Source: Bactrocera neohumeralis
Lineage: Eukaryota > Arthropoda > Insecta > Diptera > Tephritidae
Assembly (NCBI RefSeq): GCF_024586455.1
Contig: NC_065922.1
Coordinates: forward strand, 1,736,001 to 1,800,000
Direction: 5' to 3'
DNA: 64,000 nt
Positions within the stretch are counted from its first letter, which is position 1. Every line of letters starts with the position of its first letter. The translations under genes were made by a program, and so were the position numbers. The notes beneath the pieces are model-generated. The model was given only the letters and a program-made list of their open reading frames with translations, made no database searches and had not been told where the DNA came from. Positions 24,523 through 35,859 of this stretch are shown in pieces.

Positions 24523-27500
24523 CATATCTACTGTGGAGGTTTTATGTTGCCCAATAAGTTTACTCTTTTCAACTAGATAATGTCACACATATATGTATAT
24601 GTTGAAGAGTATTATTGGGAACTATTGTTATGTAGATGAGATTCAGTAGAAATTTCGAAAGCTTTTTTGTTCTTTACTTTAAACCACGTTTCCTGTCAGT
24701 ATAATTTCATATTCAATCGTTATTCGATTTCGCAGTGGTTATAGTTCTTCTTCGTTTTGTTTTGACCACATTTTCTTGGTAGCCTTTCGTAACGGCAATT
24801 GCATTCCGCTAAGATACGCTACTGACATAGTAATGTCTAAAATATGCGAGCACGTAAATCATCTGTAGATTACACTTCCTCGAGTGGCGAAGCAAGGGAG
24901 ATGACAAGAAAGGAATATCGGCGGCGAAATGTTGAAATGATATGATCGATTTTAAAGCTAACGAAATTGAACAATTTCCCTCTGTTGAGGAGACTCGTTA
25001 TGCTAAGTGTGGGCCTTGGAGCGTTCATTGAATGCCAGCTTACTCTTTAAATTATTCCCTAAGCCTTTGAGAATCTAAATACAAAAATAATACGGCAATT
25101 AGAGATAAGTTCGATTGGAATGTGAATTTCTGTTTTCTTTGCTCTGCTTTGCTTTGGACGCCCTCTGTGTTGTAATCGGAGATAACGAAAATTTAATTTG
25201 CACAAATTCCCGGTCGCCCTCTCCGCATATCTGTTGGTTTTCCCTTTGATATTCTCTTGTATTCCCTCGCTTTGTGCAAATTTTTGTTGTTCGCAGGGAT
25301 GGAGGGGGAGGGCCACCGTTCATCCGTTTCGCGTTCAGTGTGGTGCGTGCGTCCGCTGTGAGCGCGGCTGCTTCGTTTGCATGAGCGCGTAATTTAAAAT
25401 TGAATTATTGCATAAAGAGCTTGGTTGTTGTGCGGCAAATCGACAACATAGATAAAGTGTGCGTGCGGCACAACAGCAAAGCCACAATCGCAAGTGACAG
25501 CGACACCGGAATGGTTACCATTTTTGTTTATGGCGCAGCAGCGGTGCGGAAGAGGCAACGCGCATCCGTGGAGTGCTCAAATTACCGTTACAAATGTGCG
25601 GGGATTTGTGCATTAGCGCCGTTATATTTGCCGCCGCCGCCACTGTCGGATTATGTACGCATGAAAGGTGGCTAAAAAGATGCAGAATCGGCCGCGTGAT
25701 TCTAATTGTTGTTGTATATATTTGTTGTCGCGCCTCTATTCTCTATCTTCGCTGTTTACTGGAAAGTTACATCTCTGTTTACATAAAAATGTCATGAGTA
25801 ATGGCAGCGATTACTTCTTGTGGCCGCCTGGCCGTTACTTGTGCGTGCGTATCCCTGTGTATCTTCAAGGAGTAACGCTTGCCAGAGCGTGTTCGCTTAA
25901 TGTGCTTCCCCTATGTATTAAATGTTGCGGCACAGCTTTATGGAGCACAATTTTTCTTTTTCCCACCAATTTACTTTTGCTTTTTCGCTTCGTTTTTATG
26001 AAATATTACACCGTCCGTTGTGCGGGCGATCTCGTGGCATGCAAATATGGTGGATCATAGCCAACTTGCTTTCTTTTTAGGCCGACATTGTTGTTATTAT
26101 GCTCTTGGTCGGGTGTATATATATCATAGTGGTATCAACCATTTATCAGCGGCACCACGAGTAAGCTACGCAACATCCAAAATTCGAGCAACACAAAACT
26201 GCTATTTACCACCAATTTACAAGTGGAGCAGTCACTGGCCAACAAGGGGCCCTTACGGAATAAAACACTGTGTTGGTGGGGCGTCGGCACGTGAATGGCA
26301 TGCAAATAAAGTTCTTGCATAATTTATTGAGTGAGTGCGCTGCGAAGAGAAAGTGAAAAGAAAATCAGACAGCCATTTTGCTAACTATTTTCTAGAGGAA
26401 AAATAAAAAACATAGATGTTGTTGAAGCATTGTTATCCGGTCGCTCTTAAATAATTCTGGGAATATATTTTTAATTCACAATTTGAAAATATGAAAGACC
26501 AGTGCAAAATAAGAATGCAACAGTTATTTTTTTCACATTAAGCTCAATTAGCCAGTGAAGTCTTTATTTCTTGTACGCTTGGGGCTTTGTCAAGCCAATA
26601 GGTTCTTATTTCAAAGCAGTGTGTTATTCAATCTGGTTTGCCTTACTCAGAGTCACAGGCGAAAACTCAGAATTATCACAGGCCTACCTCGGGATCACAG
26701 GCGAAAACACAGGCGCCCTAACATAGAGAATTATCACAGGCGAGTTTAAAAGCTTTAAAGTTTGCACCAGTTTTCAGTTTGCGGTACAATATTTCGGCCA
26801 TTCGCGTTTCAAACATTTTTCGTTTTCTCCTTTCACGATGACTGCGGTGTTGTTCTTGTGAAATGTATTCTGTGGATTTTGAAAATACATTTACTGATTT
26901 CATTTTGTTGGTGTGATTTGCTGGTGCAAAAATTATTTCTGTACTGGAAGCTCACACACACACCTATGCTTGCACATATGTGAGCATGCTTATGTAAATA
27001 TTAATCTATATTTTAATATCTCGCTTCCCTCGTTTTACGGCTTCCATAAATATTTGCATTAGAAATAAGAGAGTTCTTTGGATGGAATTCAAAATATTTT
27101 CACGTTTATTATAAATTTGCAAATTGTCTACCGGAACAATGGAGCTTTCGAAGCGCTCGCAATTTGCTTAGCAAAATTAGATGGGAAAAAGAAATATTAC
27201 ATAATCCCTCAATACACCATCGAGGACCCACATTTTTAAGCTTGCATCAGCGCATTTGTTCGCTTGCCTTTTTACAACGCGAAGCTTTTGTAAGCAACAG
27301 TTCCCGACCAGTGCGGCTAGTGCAGTTGTACATATGTATCTATGTGTGCTGATGTGCGTGTGGGGCTCGCGTTAAAGTTGAAACAAAGCGTAATTGTCAA
27401 CAACAACAGTGAATGCAAACAACAATAATCCAAGGGAAATACAAACATCGGAACGAAAACAACGCAAATCAAACTCAGTGAAAACAATTTAAACAATGTT

Positions 27501-27983
27501 CGTATGTATACACACACTTGTATCTGGATATGTGCAAATATTTTATATGTATGAATCGAATGAGTGTACGTACATAGGACTAATATGGAACGGTGTTCGA
27601 GACAAAGGGGTGTCCTTGCAAGCATATCCTGCCCCCATTGTATTCAAATATAAAACAATAGTGTTTAAAAGTAAAAAAAAAACATTTCTTCGAGTGGAAA
27701 AATGTGCTATTTGTATTGTTAGAGAAATGTTTGTGCAAAATGAAAGTATAAATATAAAAATGTCAGCAAACACTGAACAAAAGAGGGGACCAAATATCAT
27801 AATATTGACATTTGCGCTGTTTAATATTTCTGTAAAAATCTGCTCTCATTGAAGTGGGTAAATAAAAGCAGAAAACTGCATCTCTTTACAATTCTCCTGC
27901 AACATTTATGTAGCCCTCTGCTTAGGATACTCACACACAGCCACTCGGATGAGGAGTAATACTTCACCGTAATTTCACAATAT
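24523..27983. other. Intergenic DNA, no gene recognised
   Basis: Open frames reach about 130 codons (25668-26060) but look like chance frames. A short imperfect direct duplication built on TCACAGGCGAAAAC lies at 26653-26750. Nothing else is recognised. Confidence 0.55.
26653..26750 (+). repeat. Imperfect local duplication
   Basis: TCACAGGCGAAAACTCAG (26653-26670) and TCACAGGCGAAAACACAG (26695-26712) are near-identical. Each is followed, at different spacing, by a second shared block GAATTATCACAGGC (26670-26683 and 26728-26741). Confidence 0.7.
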
Positions 27984-28361
27984 CTTCTTCTTAATTGGCG
28001 TAGACACCGCTTACGAGATTATAGCCGAGTTAACAACAGCGCGCCAGTCGTTTCTGTTTTTCGCTACGTGGCGCCAATTGGATTTTCCAAGCGAAGCCAG
28101 GTCCTTCTCCACTTGGTCCTTCCAACGGAGTGGAGGTCTTCCTCTTCCTCTGCTTCCCCCGGCGGGTACTGCGTCGAATACTTTCAGAGCTGGAGTGTTT
28201 TCGTCCACTCGGACAACATGACCTAGCCAGCGTAGCCGCTGTCTTTTAGTTCGCTGAACTATGTCAATGTCGGCGTATATCTCGTATTGTTCCATCGAAT
28301 GCGATGTTCGCCGTGGCCAATGCGCAAAGAATCATAAATCTTTCGCAGAACTTTTCTCTCA
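27984..28361 (-). mobile_element. Non-LTR retrotransposon 3' end (RTE-like), 5'-truncated
   Basis: The minus strand encodes the C-terminal tail typical of endonuclease/reverse-transcriptase elements: RQRLRWLGHVVRVDE, then RGRGRPPLRWKDQVEKDL and NWRHVAKNRNDWRA (frame 28295-28011). A related, frame-shifted block (reading like VLRKIYDSL and HWPRRTSHS in another frame) lies upstream to about 28361, where homology ends abruptly. The 3' end carries AATTAAGAAGAAG-type tail repeats at about 27984. 5' truncation is the usual fate of target-primed insertion. The same family occurs at 30868-31580 and 60735-61131. Confidence 0.85.
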
Positions 28362-28552
28362 CAATAACATCAGATTAAAATGTAACATTTTCATGTAGCG
28401 AATATACATATGTAGTATTTCGAAAACATTATTACTTGCTGCAAAATAATATATATAATCGATATGAAAATCTTAAAAAAATTTCCAGATACTTAATAAT
28501 ATTAATTTACGTTGATTAAAAAAGTATCAAGCATGTCAGTTTGGTACTTCGA

Positions 28553-28631
28553 TACTCCGTAGAACGGTAATTTGTTAGTTTTACAAAAACAAAACCCACG
28601 TAAAAAACTACGGAGTAACGACTAACAAATT
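28553..28631. repeat. Interlocked pair of perfect inverted repeats
   Basis: TACTCCGTAG (28553-28562) pairs with CTACGGAGTA (28608-28617), and AATTTGTTAGT (28569-28579) pairs with ACTAACAAATT (28621-28631). The order A-B-A'-B' interlocks the two stems, a pseudoknot-like arrangement. No coding content. Confidence 0.85.
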
Positions 28632-28658
28632 CATACCAATATCACTAATACTGTAAAG

Positions 28659-28826
28659 ATGCCTCAGCCTCTTTATTCACCAGACATAGCTCTGTGTAAC
28701 TGTTTTTAGCTCGTCGTTTTAGATGAAAATCACAGAAAAGTCGAGTTTAAGAAGCTTGCGATCATCAAGTGCTTAATATCGACTGGGAACCATTTTGAAG
28801 GCGACAAGAGGAGTGTAAATGATTGA
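28659..28826 (+). pseudogene. mariner-type transposase C-terminal remnant
   Basis: A single frame with one internal stop reads MPQPLYSPDIALCNCF and ends STGNHFEGDKRSVND before TGA (28824-28826). This corresponds to the conserved mariner SPD motif (third catalytic acid) and the family's typical FEGD ending. The middle of the domain is shortened. No ends of the element were found. Confidence 0.7.
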
Positions 28827-29463
28827 AGAAAAATCACTGGTCTATATTTTTTTGTTGCCCGCATGTAATCGATTTGGGATATATTTGTGTTATGAATTTT
28901 TCCTTCATGAGTTTCCAGTTGAAAACCTTTGTCAAGGATCAATCTTGATACACTTTTTTTTAGCAATTTTATATCCTATTGGAAGATGTTTAAATGAGTT
29001 GAGCATCCACCCCCTATACCCGGTAAAACTGGCGCATCCTAATGCTACATCGCAATTCACCACAGCTGATGACTACAACATATCTCACCACACCCACTAA
29101 ACAAAAAGTATGGACAGCAGGATAGAAAACATGATTCGTACTAAGCAATTCGACACACACTTTTCGCACGTTAACTTTCGATCTTCACAAGGCGCACATC
29201 AGCATTCACGCATTAAAATTCATCTACAAGAAATTCATACGGACACACTGCGCCGCGTTAACACCTCTACGCCGATATATAATTCACCGATCCTGAGTGC
29301 CTAGTAATCCAGAGCGCTACATCAAGATCAACACATCAGTAACCACCGGGCTACATCGAATCAACCCCATCTTTCGTCGCGTCATCTGGACACCGTCTCG
29401 CATTTATTTATAGTACTTTTATATTCTTCTTTATAACTTTTGTGGTAAAAACTACATGATCTA
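28827..29463. other. Unclassified stretch, possibly repeat-derived
   Basis: 29020-29460 is GC-richer than its surroundings, with repeated GACACAC/CATCAG-type words and a TTTATTTATAGTACTTTTAT block. It has the feel of an old retrotransposon terminal region, but I find no paired repeat and cannot classify it. Confidence 0.35.
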
Positions 29464-29862
29464 TTAAAACCATTTTAAATATAAATGCCACTTGCATTTT
29501 GTTTTTAATAAAGTGGTAGTGCGTGAATTATTGGAAAAAGTAAGTAGTGGTAAGTTGTAATCAGAAGATTTAACGAATCTAGTAGTGATCGCCCTTGGTT
29601 TCTCACTGCAATCATCTAAATTATCAGAAAGCTTATCCATATGATAGTCTTTAACAATAACCATACCATGCTAACCATAAATATGTTCTCCTAAAATCTT
29701 AGAGTTTGTCAGCATATTTTGCGAAATATCTTCATGATTTGCTAATTTTTGGTTGCCTTCGATCACGTGAAAAATTCCCAAGGTCATTTGAAGAAAATAG
29801 CTTTGCCGTAGGTGTTTTACTCTCCCTTTCACTGAGAGATTATATCGATTTCTGGACTGCAT
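29464..29862 (-). pseudogene. Unrecognised 133-codon frame with one stop
   Basis: One minus-strand frame runs from 29862 to 29464 with a single TAG at about 29670. The composition is protein-like: MTLGIFHVIEGNQKLANHED, LTNSKILGEHIYG, HMDKLSDNLDDC, then a basic end with TTTLLKTKCKWHLYLKWF. I do not recognise it. It may be a remnant of a mobile element or an isolated chance frame. Confidence 0.3.
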
Positions 29863-30867
29863 CTGAACGCATGCGAAGTATTTTTTAAATGCAAAGGGAA
29901 TGCTTTATTGAGTAAAACCACTTTTATTTTTATTAAGCCTTAAAGCCTTCCGAATAAATTTCCATATTTTTCGGTAAGCCAACGAGTGGGAATCTCATGA
30001 TGTTTCTATAAACAAAAGAAGTGCACAGAACTCTAATCAAGACTGAAGAAATACACTTTATTACCAATAAGCCTATAATTGATCAAAATATAGGAAATAC
30101 AAATATAATAAAAACAAGAGCACATTCAATACTTTCCTTATTTGGACACTTGACCCATTAAATTAGCTTAGATATCTAAAGCAAAAAAGAAGCTTTGTTT
30201 GTGAGACTGTTTTTTTAATGAAAATTCCCATTAGTTTTGAACACATCATATATATGTATGTATGTGTGATACGTTTGCAACTTAAGTTTTAGTATTGGTC
30301 ATTACAATTAGTTAGTTTAAGCATCACTAGATAATATGTGGTGGTTTCTCGAACACCTTTCAAGTCCAATAGGCACATTTAAAATCACTGTTGCAACATG
30401 CGTTATGTGGAAAATTATCTCTCGCATCAACGCAAAAAAATTACGCGAATCTAAATATAAAGAATTAAAATAAAAATCGATTTTACGCTGCATTAAACTC
30501 GTAACCACTGAGGCGTATACGTAACGGCCATAATTTCTCGTTGGTTTTTGTCGCTTGCCACCCTATGTGCGGCAATTTTTTCTAAGCCATAAAGCCCTCT
30601 GCTTTCTTCTTCCCCAGAGCAGATTTCTAGGCGCTAAAAATAGGAGAGCTTGAATTGTCATGTGTTTGCGCAGCAAATGTGGCAAGAACACAATTAAACT
30701 GATAATATTCAAATACACTCGCGTGCTAAATATGTTTAAAGCTCCAACTCTTCCAAAAGATTTTAAGTTTTTTTTTAATGTTTTGAATAATCCAGTCAAG
30801 CAACTTTAATATATAATTATTTATATTTATTTAAAGCTTTATCAGAAAAACATTTTTAGCTTCATTT
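29863..30867. other. Intergenic DNA, no gene recognised
   Basis: AT-rich and without recognisable coding or repeat structure. Confidence 0.55.
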
Positions 30868-31580
30868 GGATGGGCTTAGACCAAGTATCCTCTGGGTAGT
30901 CAAAGAGCTAAAGTGAGAAGGCGAACCCAAGGTTGGGCGCTGGATTTGAGACCCGCCACGTAAAAAACGCCCTTAATGCAAATAAACAACAGCCTCGAAA
31001 GATAAACCCCCCTTTTGATGACAACCACAGTAAACGTAATAAGAACTATGGTTGACCTCAACAACCGCGCCGTTAGTTTTGCTTTCTCCATAATGGATAA
31101 GGAAGCGAAGCAAATAGGTCTGGTAGTGAACGAGGACAAGAGGAAAAATCTCCAGTCATCAAGCAAACTGCCGTCGCACTCGCGACTAGGCTCCCATGTC
31201 ACTGTTGACAGTTATTACTTCGAAGTCGGAGATAATTTTGTCTATCTTGGAACCAGCATTAAAACCAACAACAACGTCAGAATCGAAATCCAAAGCAGAA
31301 TAACTCTTGCCAACAGGTGCTACTTTGGACTGAGTAGGCAATTAAAAGACCGCGGCTACGTTGTTAGGTCATGCCGACCAAATGGTCGAAAACACTCCAG
31401 ATCTGAAAGTATTTGACAAAGTACCCACCAGGGGAAGCAGAGGAAGTGGAAGACCTCCCCTCCGTTGGAAGGACTAAGTGGAAAAGGACCTGGCTTCGCT
31501 TGTAATCTCCAATTGGTGCCACGTTGCGTAAAGAAGAAATGATTGGAACGCTTTTGTTCACTCGGCTATAAAAGAATATT
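30868..31580 (+). mobile_element. Non-LTR retrotransposon (RTE-like), internally deleted
   Basis: The left part (30868-31045) is the element's leader: AAGTATCCTCTGGGTAG, then ACCCGCCACGTAAAAAACG and CCCCCCTTTTGATGAC. The sequence then jumps into the reverse-transcriptase region: DLNNRAVSFAFSIMDKEAK, IGLVVNEDK, SRLGSHVTVDS and NFVYLGTSI (frame 31015-31416). A second jump after SRQLKDR leads into the C-terminal tail (RGSGRPPLRWKD in another frame). The endonuclease and most of the polymerase are gone. The end near 31580 matches the 28.0-kb copy. Confidence 0.85.
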
Positions 31581-34410
31581 GATAAAAGTTGACGTGAATC
31601 TTGTCAGAATTTCTTTAACATTTAAGAATAAAAATTATGTACATCTACTACTAACGAAAAAGATAACAGATTGACTTTTGAAAAATTCGTTTAATTTCCA
31701 CATTTGACAGAATAGCTTTTAATAACATAATGTAATTTATAGGGCAAATGTCAAAAATTGCTCAGACTTAACCCATTTTTTAGGCTATTTTTCTTAAGCC
31801 AATTGCACTTATGTTCCCTTCATATGTAAGACAATCAAAGACAAAACCAAAGCCATCCGAATTAACTGAAAATTCTAGATTTTATATGCGTTAACGCTGG
31901 TCCTTCCTATTGGCACGTGAGTCCACGGAAGTTAATTTAACCGCAGATACATATGTTGTTTAAGCATCGTGCAGTCGAAGTGGCTTTTCAGTTCGTTCCT
32001 TATGGAAGTCTATTTTAATTAATTTTAAGGAAAATTGAAAGTGGCAAAGGACACTAAAAATACATAATATAATTAATTTTATTTGTAGCGGGTCCGCTCT
32101 GTAGATATTTTTTAAAAATAGTTTTCTTTCGCATTGAATTTTCATTATCCACTTCAGTGATCACCAACGTGATTTCGAAATATTCGGACGAGCTTCGTGA
32201 ACATTTGGGACTTACATGGCGGTCTGAAGGCGAGTGTTGGGCGCAAATAGGGTCCAGTTCGTATACATCATGCGTAGGTGCACTGCAAGTTATCAATTTA
32301 TATGTATAGATATAAATAGTTTTCATTCTAATCTACATATGAGGCCTGTTAACATGCATCCATGCTCAATCGAATTGCCGCCGCCACTCGAGCCTTTAAT
32401 TCACACTCGGCACGCAAAGTTTTCGAGTTCACTGCACACGAAAAAATGTAATAATGGAAATTCGCGTGTCAATATGCTGAATAAATAATTAAAATATTTG
32501 CGGTTACCGTTGGCAAAAACACCGAGAGCGCCAGTTGGAGGGCAGCGTCCGATGCGCGTACGATTCGCGTCCGCATTGTCAATTCACCAACTAATCAGTG
32601 CGAATTGTGCGTGCCAGCGGCTTGTGGCCGCCAGAATCCGCACAAATGCGGCCGGGCAGACCGCCTGTTGGTGGCGACGAGTTATGTTGCAAATGAATTG
32701 CAGCGGCTCAACCACATGTGGAGCAAATGAGAGCTGGAATTTGCAGGGTACCCAGATCTGCCGCTGATGGCGGTTAACCAAAAATTATTTGCAACTGTAA
32801 TTTCATTGGTTGCGAATCAGTCGAATTTGTCATGCGAAAGTTGCGAATTAAATCATGATTACTGACATTCACAACGATGCGCTCAAAATTTTAAACCAAT
32901 AAGTTCCAGGTTTTATCTGAAAAGAGGCATAAGAAAAAATTTACGGTAGTTGCAGAAATATGAAACTATCTCGTTTCTATTTTTGGGAGAGCCAGCCTCG
33001 CTCTGATAAACAACAGCAGTAAATCCAAACGAATAAACCTAAGTCTTCTCTGCCTCTCGTTTCTATTGCAAATCTATATAATACAGATGTATAGTATTGG
33101 CAGTTCTATTTCTGTCTGTCTGTCTGTTGTGTAGATAAGAGTAAAATGGTTAAATAGTAAGCTGAAATATGTTCTGTTTACATTTCCATTTATCGAATGT
33201 GCCTGGAAAGATTTTGGGCTTGCATTGGATAACCAGATGCTGCTGCCACCATCCACTGAAAATATAGCAAAGCGAGAAATTTCGGATGCCACTTAGGTTT
33301 TCACTTTGCTGATTCTACCAGCGTTTCGTGTTTTTGAGTGCCACTTTCCTTTACATTTACCTTAACTGCGGTAAGCACTTAATCTGGAACAATTTATGCT
33401 TGCATTGTGTTATTGTAGTTACGAGCAGCAGAACGCAGACAGCAGCGGCGAAATAGTGCAACTAACAAGGTTGGTTTTGTATGTATGGTGTACGCTACAA
33501 GTTCACAGAGATTGCTGCGGAAGTAAAGTAATAACAGTGATAGCGGCAGCAGTAACAACTGCAATAACACCGAAGGCAATGACTACCTGCAACATGCGAT
33601 GCAATTTCTCAAATGGCCAACGAATCTGTAGCAGCAAATGAAGTCGTCATACTACTCTACTCTGTGCATACCCACACATGTTCCCTGCAGGGAAACGAGA
33701 GTTCAGAACTAGGGCGATTTAACCGTTCACACCAGTTGAGGCAGCGATGAAAGATCTAGCAATTAATGAAATTATCTCTAATTTATTTTTAAGATTTCTT
33801 ATGGCATTTTATTTATTCAATGCTGACATTCTCCACAAAGCACATATGAATATTTCTTTATAAGGTGTAGCAGAATAAATATAAGGGATGTATTATACCA
33901 AGTTAGTATGGTATTGGGTTCGCCATTCGTTGCTTTTTTCCGGGCAACTTGATGTAAATCTACAATTTTCCCTTTGCATTTCTTCGTTTTATTTCGCTTT
34001 CATTACACTTTTATTCAAGCTCTAAATGACCCATCGCTTATGAGTAGTTGCATGCCACACAGTGCGTTGCCATTCTGTGACTACACTTCTATGCAGCTGA
34101 ATTTCGCTCGCTTTTCCGCAAAAGTAGAACAGCGTAAGAGTCTGCTGTTGTAAGTTCGCACATATATTTGGATGTGCACCCTCCTGGCCACCTTACTTGA
34201 GTACGAATAACTGCACCAGGCACCTGGCATAGTCGTCGCAGTCGTGAGGCTCTTATTTATTTAACCTCAAATTTGCAAAATATGCATTCAACGAGGCCCC
34301 GACCGGATGGTGATTGTGGGTGCGTTTAGTTTCCATTTTGGTTTGAATGTTGGGTACTTATACGACCATTATGTTAGTGTGTGCTGGCACAGTGGCATAA
34401 TTAAATTATA
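31581..34410. other. Intergenic DNA, no gene recognised
   Basis: AT-rich with a short CTGT run near 33110. An 89-codon frame at 32498-32767 lies in a GC-richer patch but has no recognisable character. Confidence 0.55.
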
Positions 34411-34690
34411 TCTTGGACAGGGTATATAAGTTGGTCACGAAGCTTGTAGCATCCAAAAAGAAACATCGGTAAATCTATAAAAAACATATATAAAAGATCA
34501 GTGGGACGAGCTGAGTCGATCTAGACAAGTCCGTAAGTGTATATATGCGTGCCTGTTTGAGACACCGATCTGATTTTATGACCTTTTTTCCCGAAGAAGC
34601 TGCTTATTTATCGGAACCACCGATATCGGCGCAGCTGTTATATAAGCTGAACTCTCAAAATCAAGTCACCAGCACAGTATCCGATGTAAA
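34411..34690 (-). repeat. Dispersed dipteran repeat (DINE-like, class uncertain)
   Basis: In reverse orientation to the 23.75-kb copy it shows GGACAGGGTATATAAG, GTCACGAAGCTTGTAGCATC, ATATATAAAAGATCAG, GACGAGCTGAGTCGATCTAG and GAAGCTGCTTATTTATCGGA. A chance 75-codon frame crosses it. Confidence 0.65.
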
Positions 34691-35859
34691 CACTAACACT
34701 TATGTACATAACTGTTTAAAAAGCACACTTTATAAAGAAGTCGTAGACCACTCGTTGCATGCGACGTTGTGATTGCAACCGCCGGCGGTGCCGCACCAAA
34801 ACAGCGTCGGCAAACTGCGGTGTCTCGCGAACACATTTCCTGCGGCACTCACACACACATACATGGGTACGCAAGTTTAATATACGAATGTTGTGTGACT
34901 GTTTTCGATTCCCTCATTGAATATTTTCGTTTTTCTGAAGTGCTTCTCATCGTCTTCCACAGCTCCCATAACTACAGTTTTTAGAATAGAACTTTTGATG
35001 GATAAGGGAGGATTTGGTTGTACTAGCGCTGTGTAGAATATTTCCATACTTGTGCTTCGGCTGAGGCTCAATGCGTTATATAACGTGCACTTGCCATTCC
35101 GATAAGAACAAAAACAAAAATGTGGTCTGTCACTAGTCCGTCCATCCATCGCCACTTGTATATATTAATTTAGAGAACTTTCAAAGATGCAACTATCAGG
35201 AAAAATCATTAACGTCAATTAAAAACCAAATTGACAAAACACATTCAACTTTGGTTTTAAAGCATATATAAGTCGGTATTATCGATAGATTTATTTTCAG
35301 AGGCAAAAGATCCGTAAATAAGGTGGTAAGAATTGGTGATGAATTTATAGTGCTCAGATGCTAATGAAGACTTGCTTGTGGGCCCAGAATTTCCTGAAGA
35401 TATCCCGCAGAATTTTATGAGAACTTACAGTTAACTTTATTAATTCTCAGAGAAAGTTGTAGTCATTCGGAAGCCAGTTAGTCAGCATCTTGGTCTATTC
35501 ATTTCTATTAAATTCATATTTGGGATTTGGTTTTTAATAAAAAAGAGACATTTCGGCCATCTGCCTTTGAAGTACACTTTTCAAACATTTCAGGAAATCA
35601 CAAACCACAAGAAATTATTAATAAAAGTAAAGTCTAAAAACCCCTGGTACATGTATTTATTAACGTATACATATACAACTTCACATAATTCGAGATATGT
35701 AAAGCAGATATTACAAAACAATAAAATATAGGAGATTGTATGTGTATAATTGTGTATTACCAGTTGCGATCTCTTCTCTTTTTTACTGAACTCCAACGTT
35801 ATGCAACATTTCACCCTCTTTAGCCGCTTAATCCATCCGCCTACGTGAAATAACAAACA
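34691..35859. other. Intergenic DNA, no gene recognised
   Basis: AT-rich, with no recognisable gene, transposon end or RNA gene. Confidence 0.55.

Noticed and set aside
25668..26060. 130-codon plus-strand frame
   Set aside because: Cys/Leu-rich composition expected from T-rich DNA, overlaps other frames of equal length, no domain.
32498..32767. 89-codon frame in a GC-richer patch
   Set aside because: No domain, no splice context; open reading is expected from local GC content.
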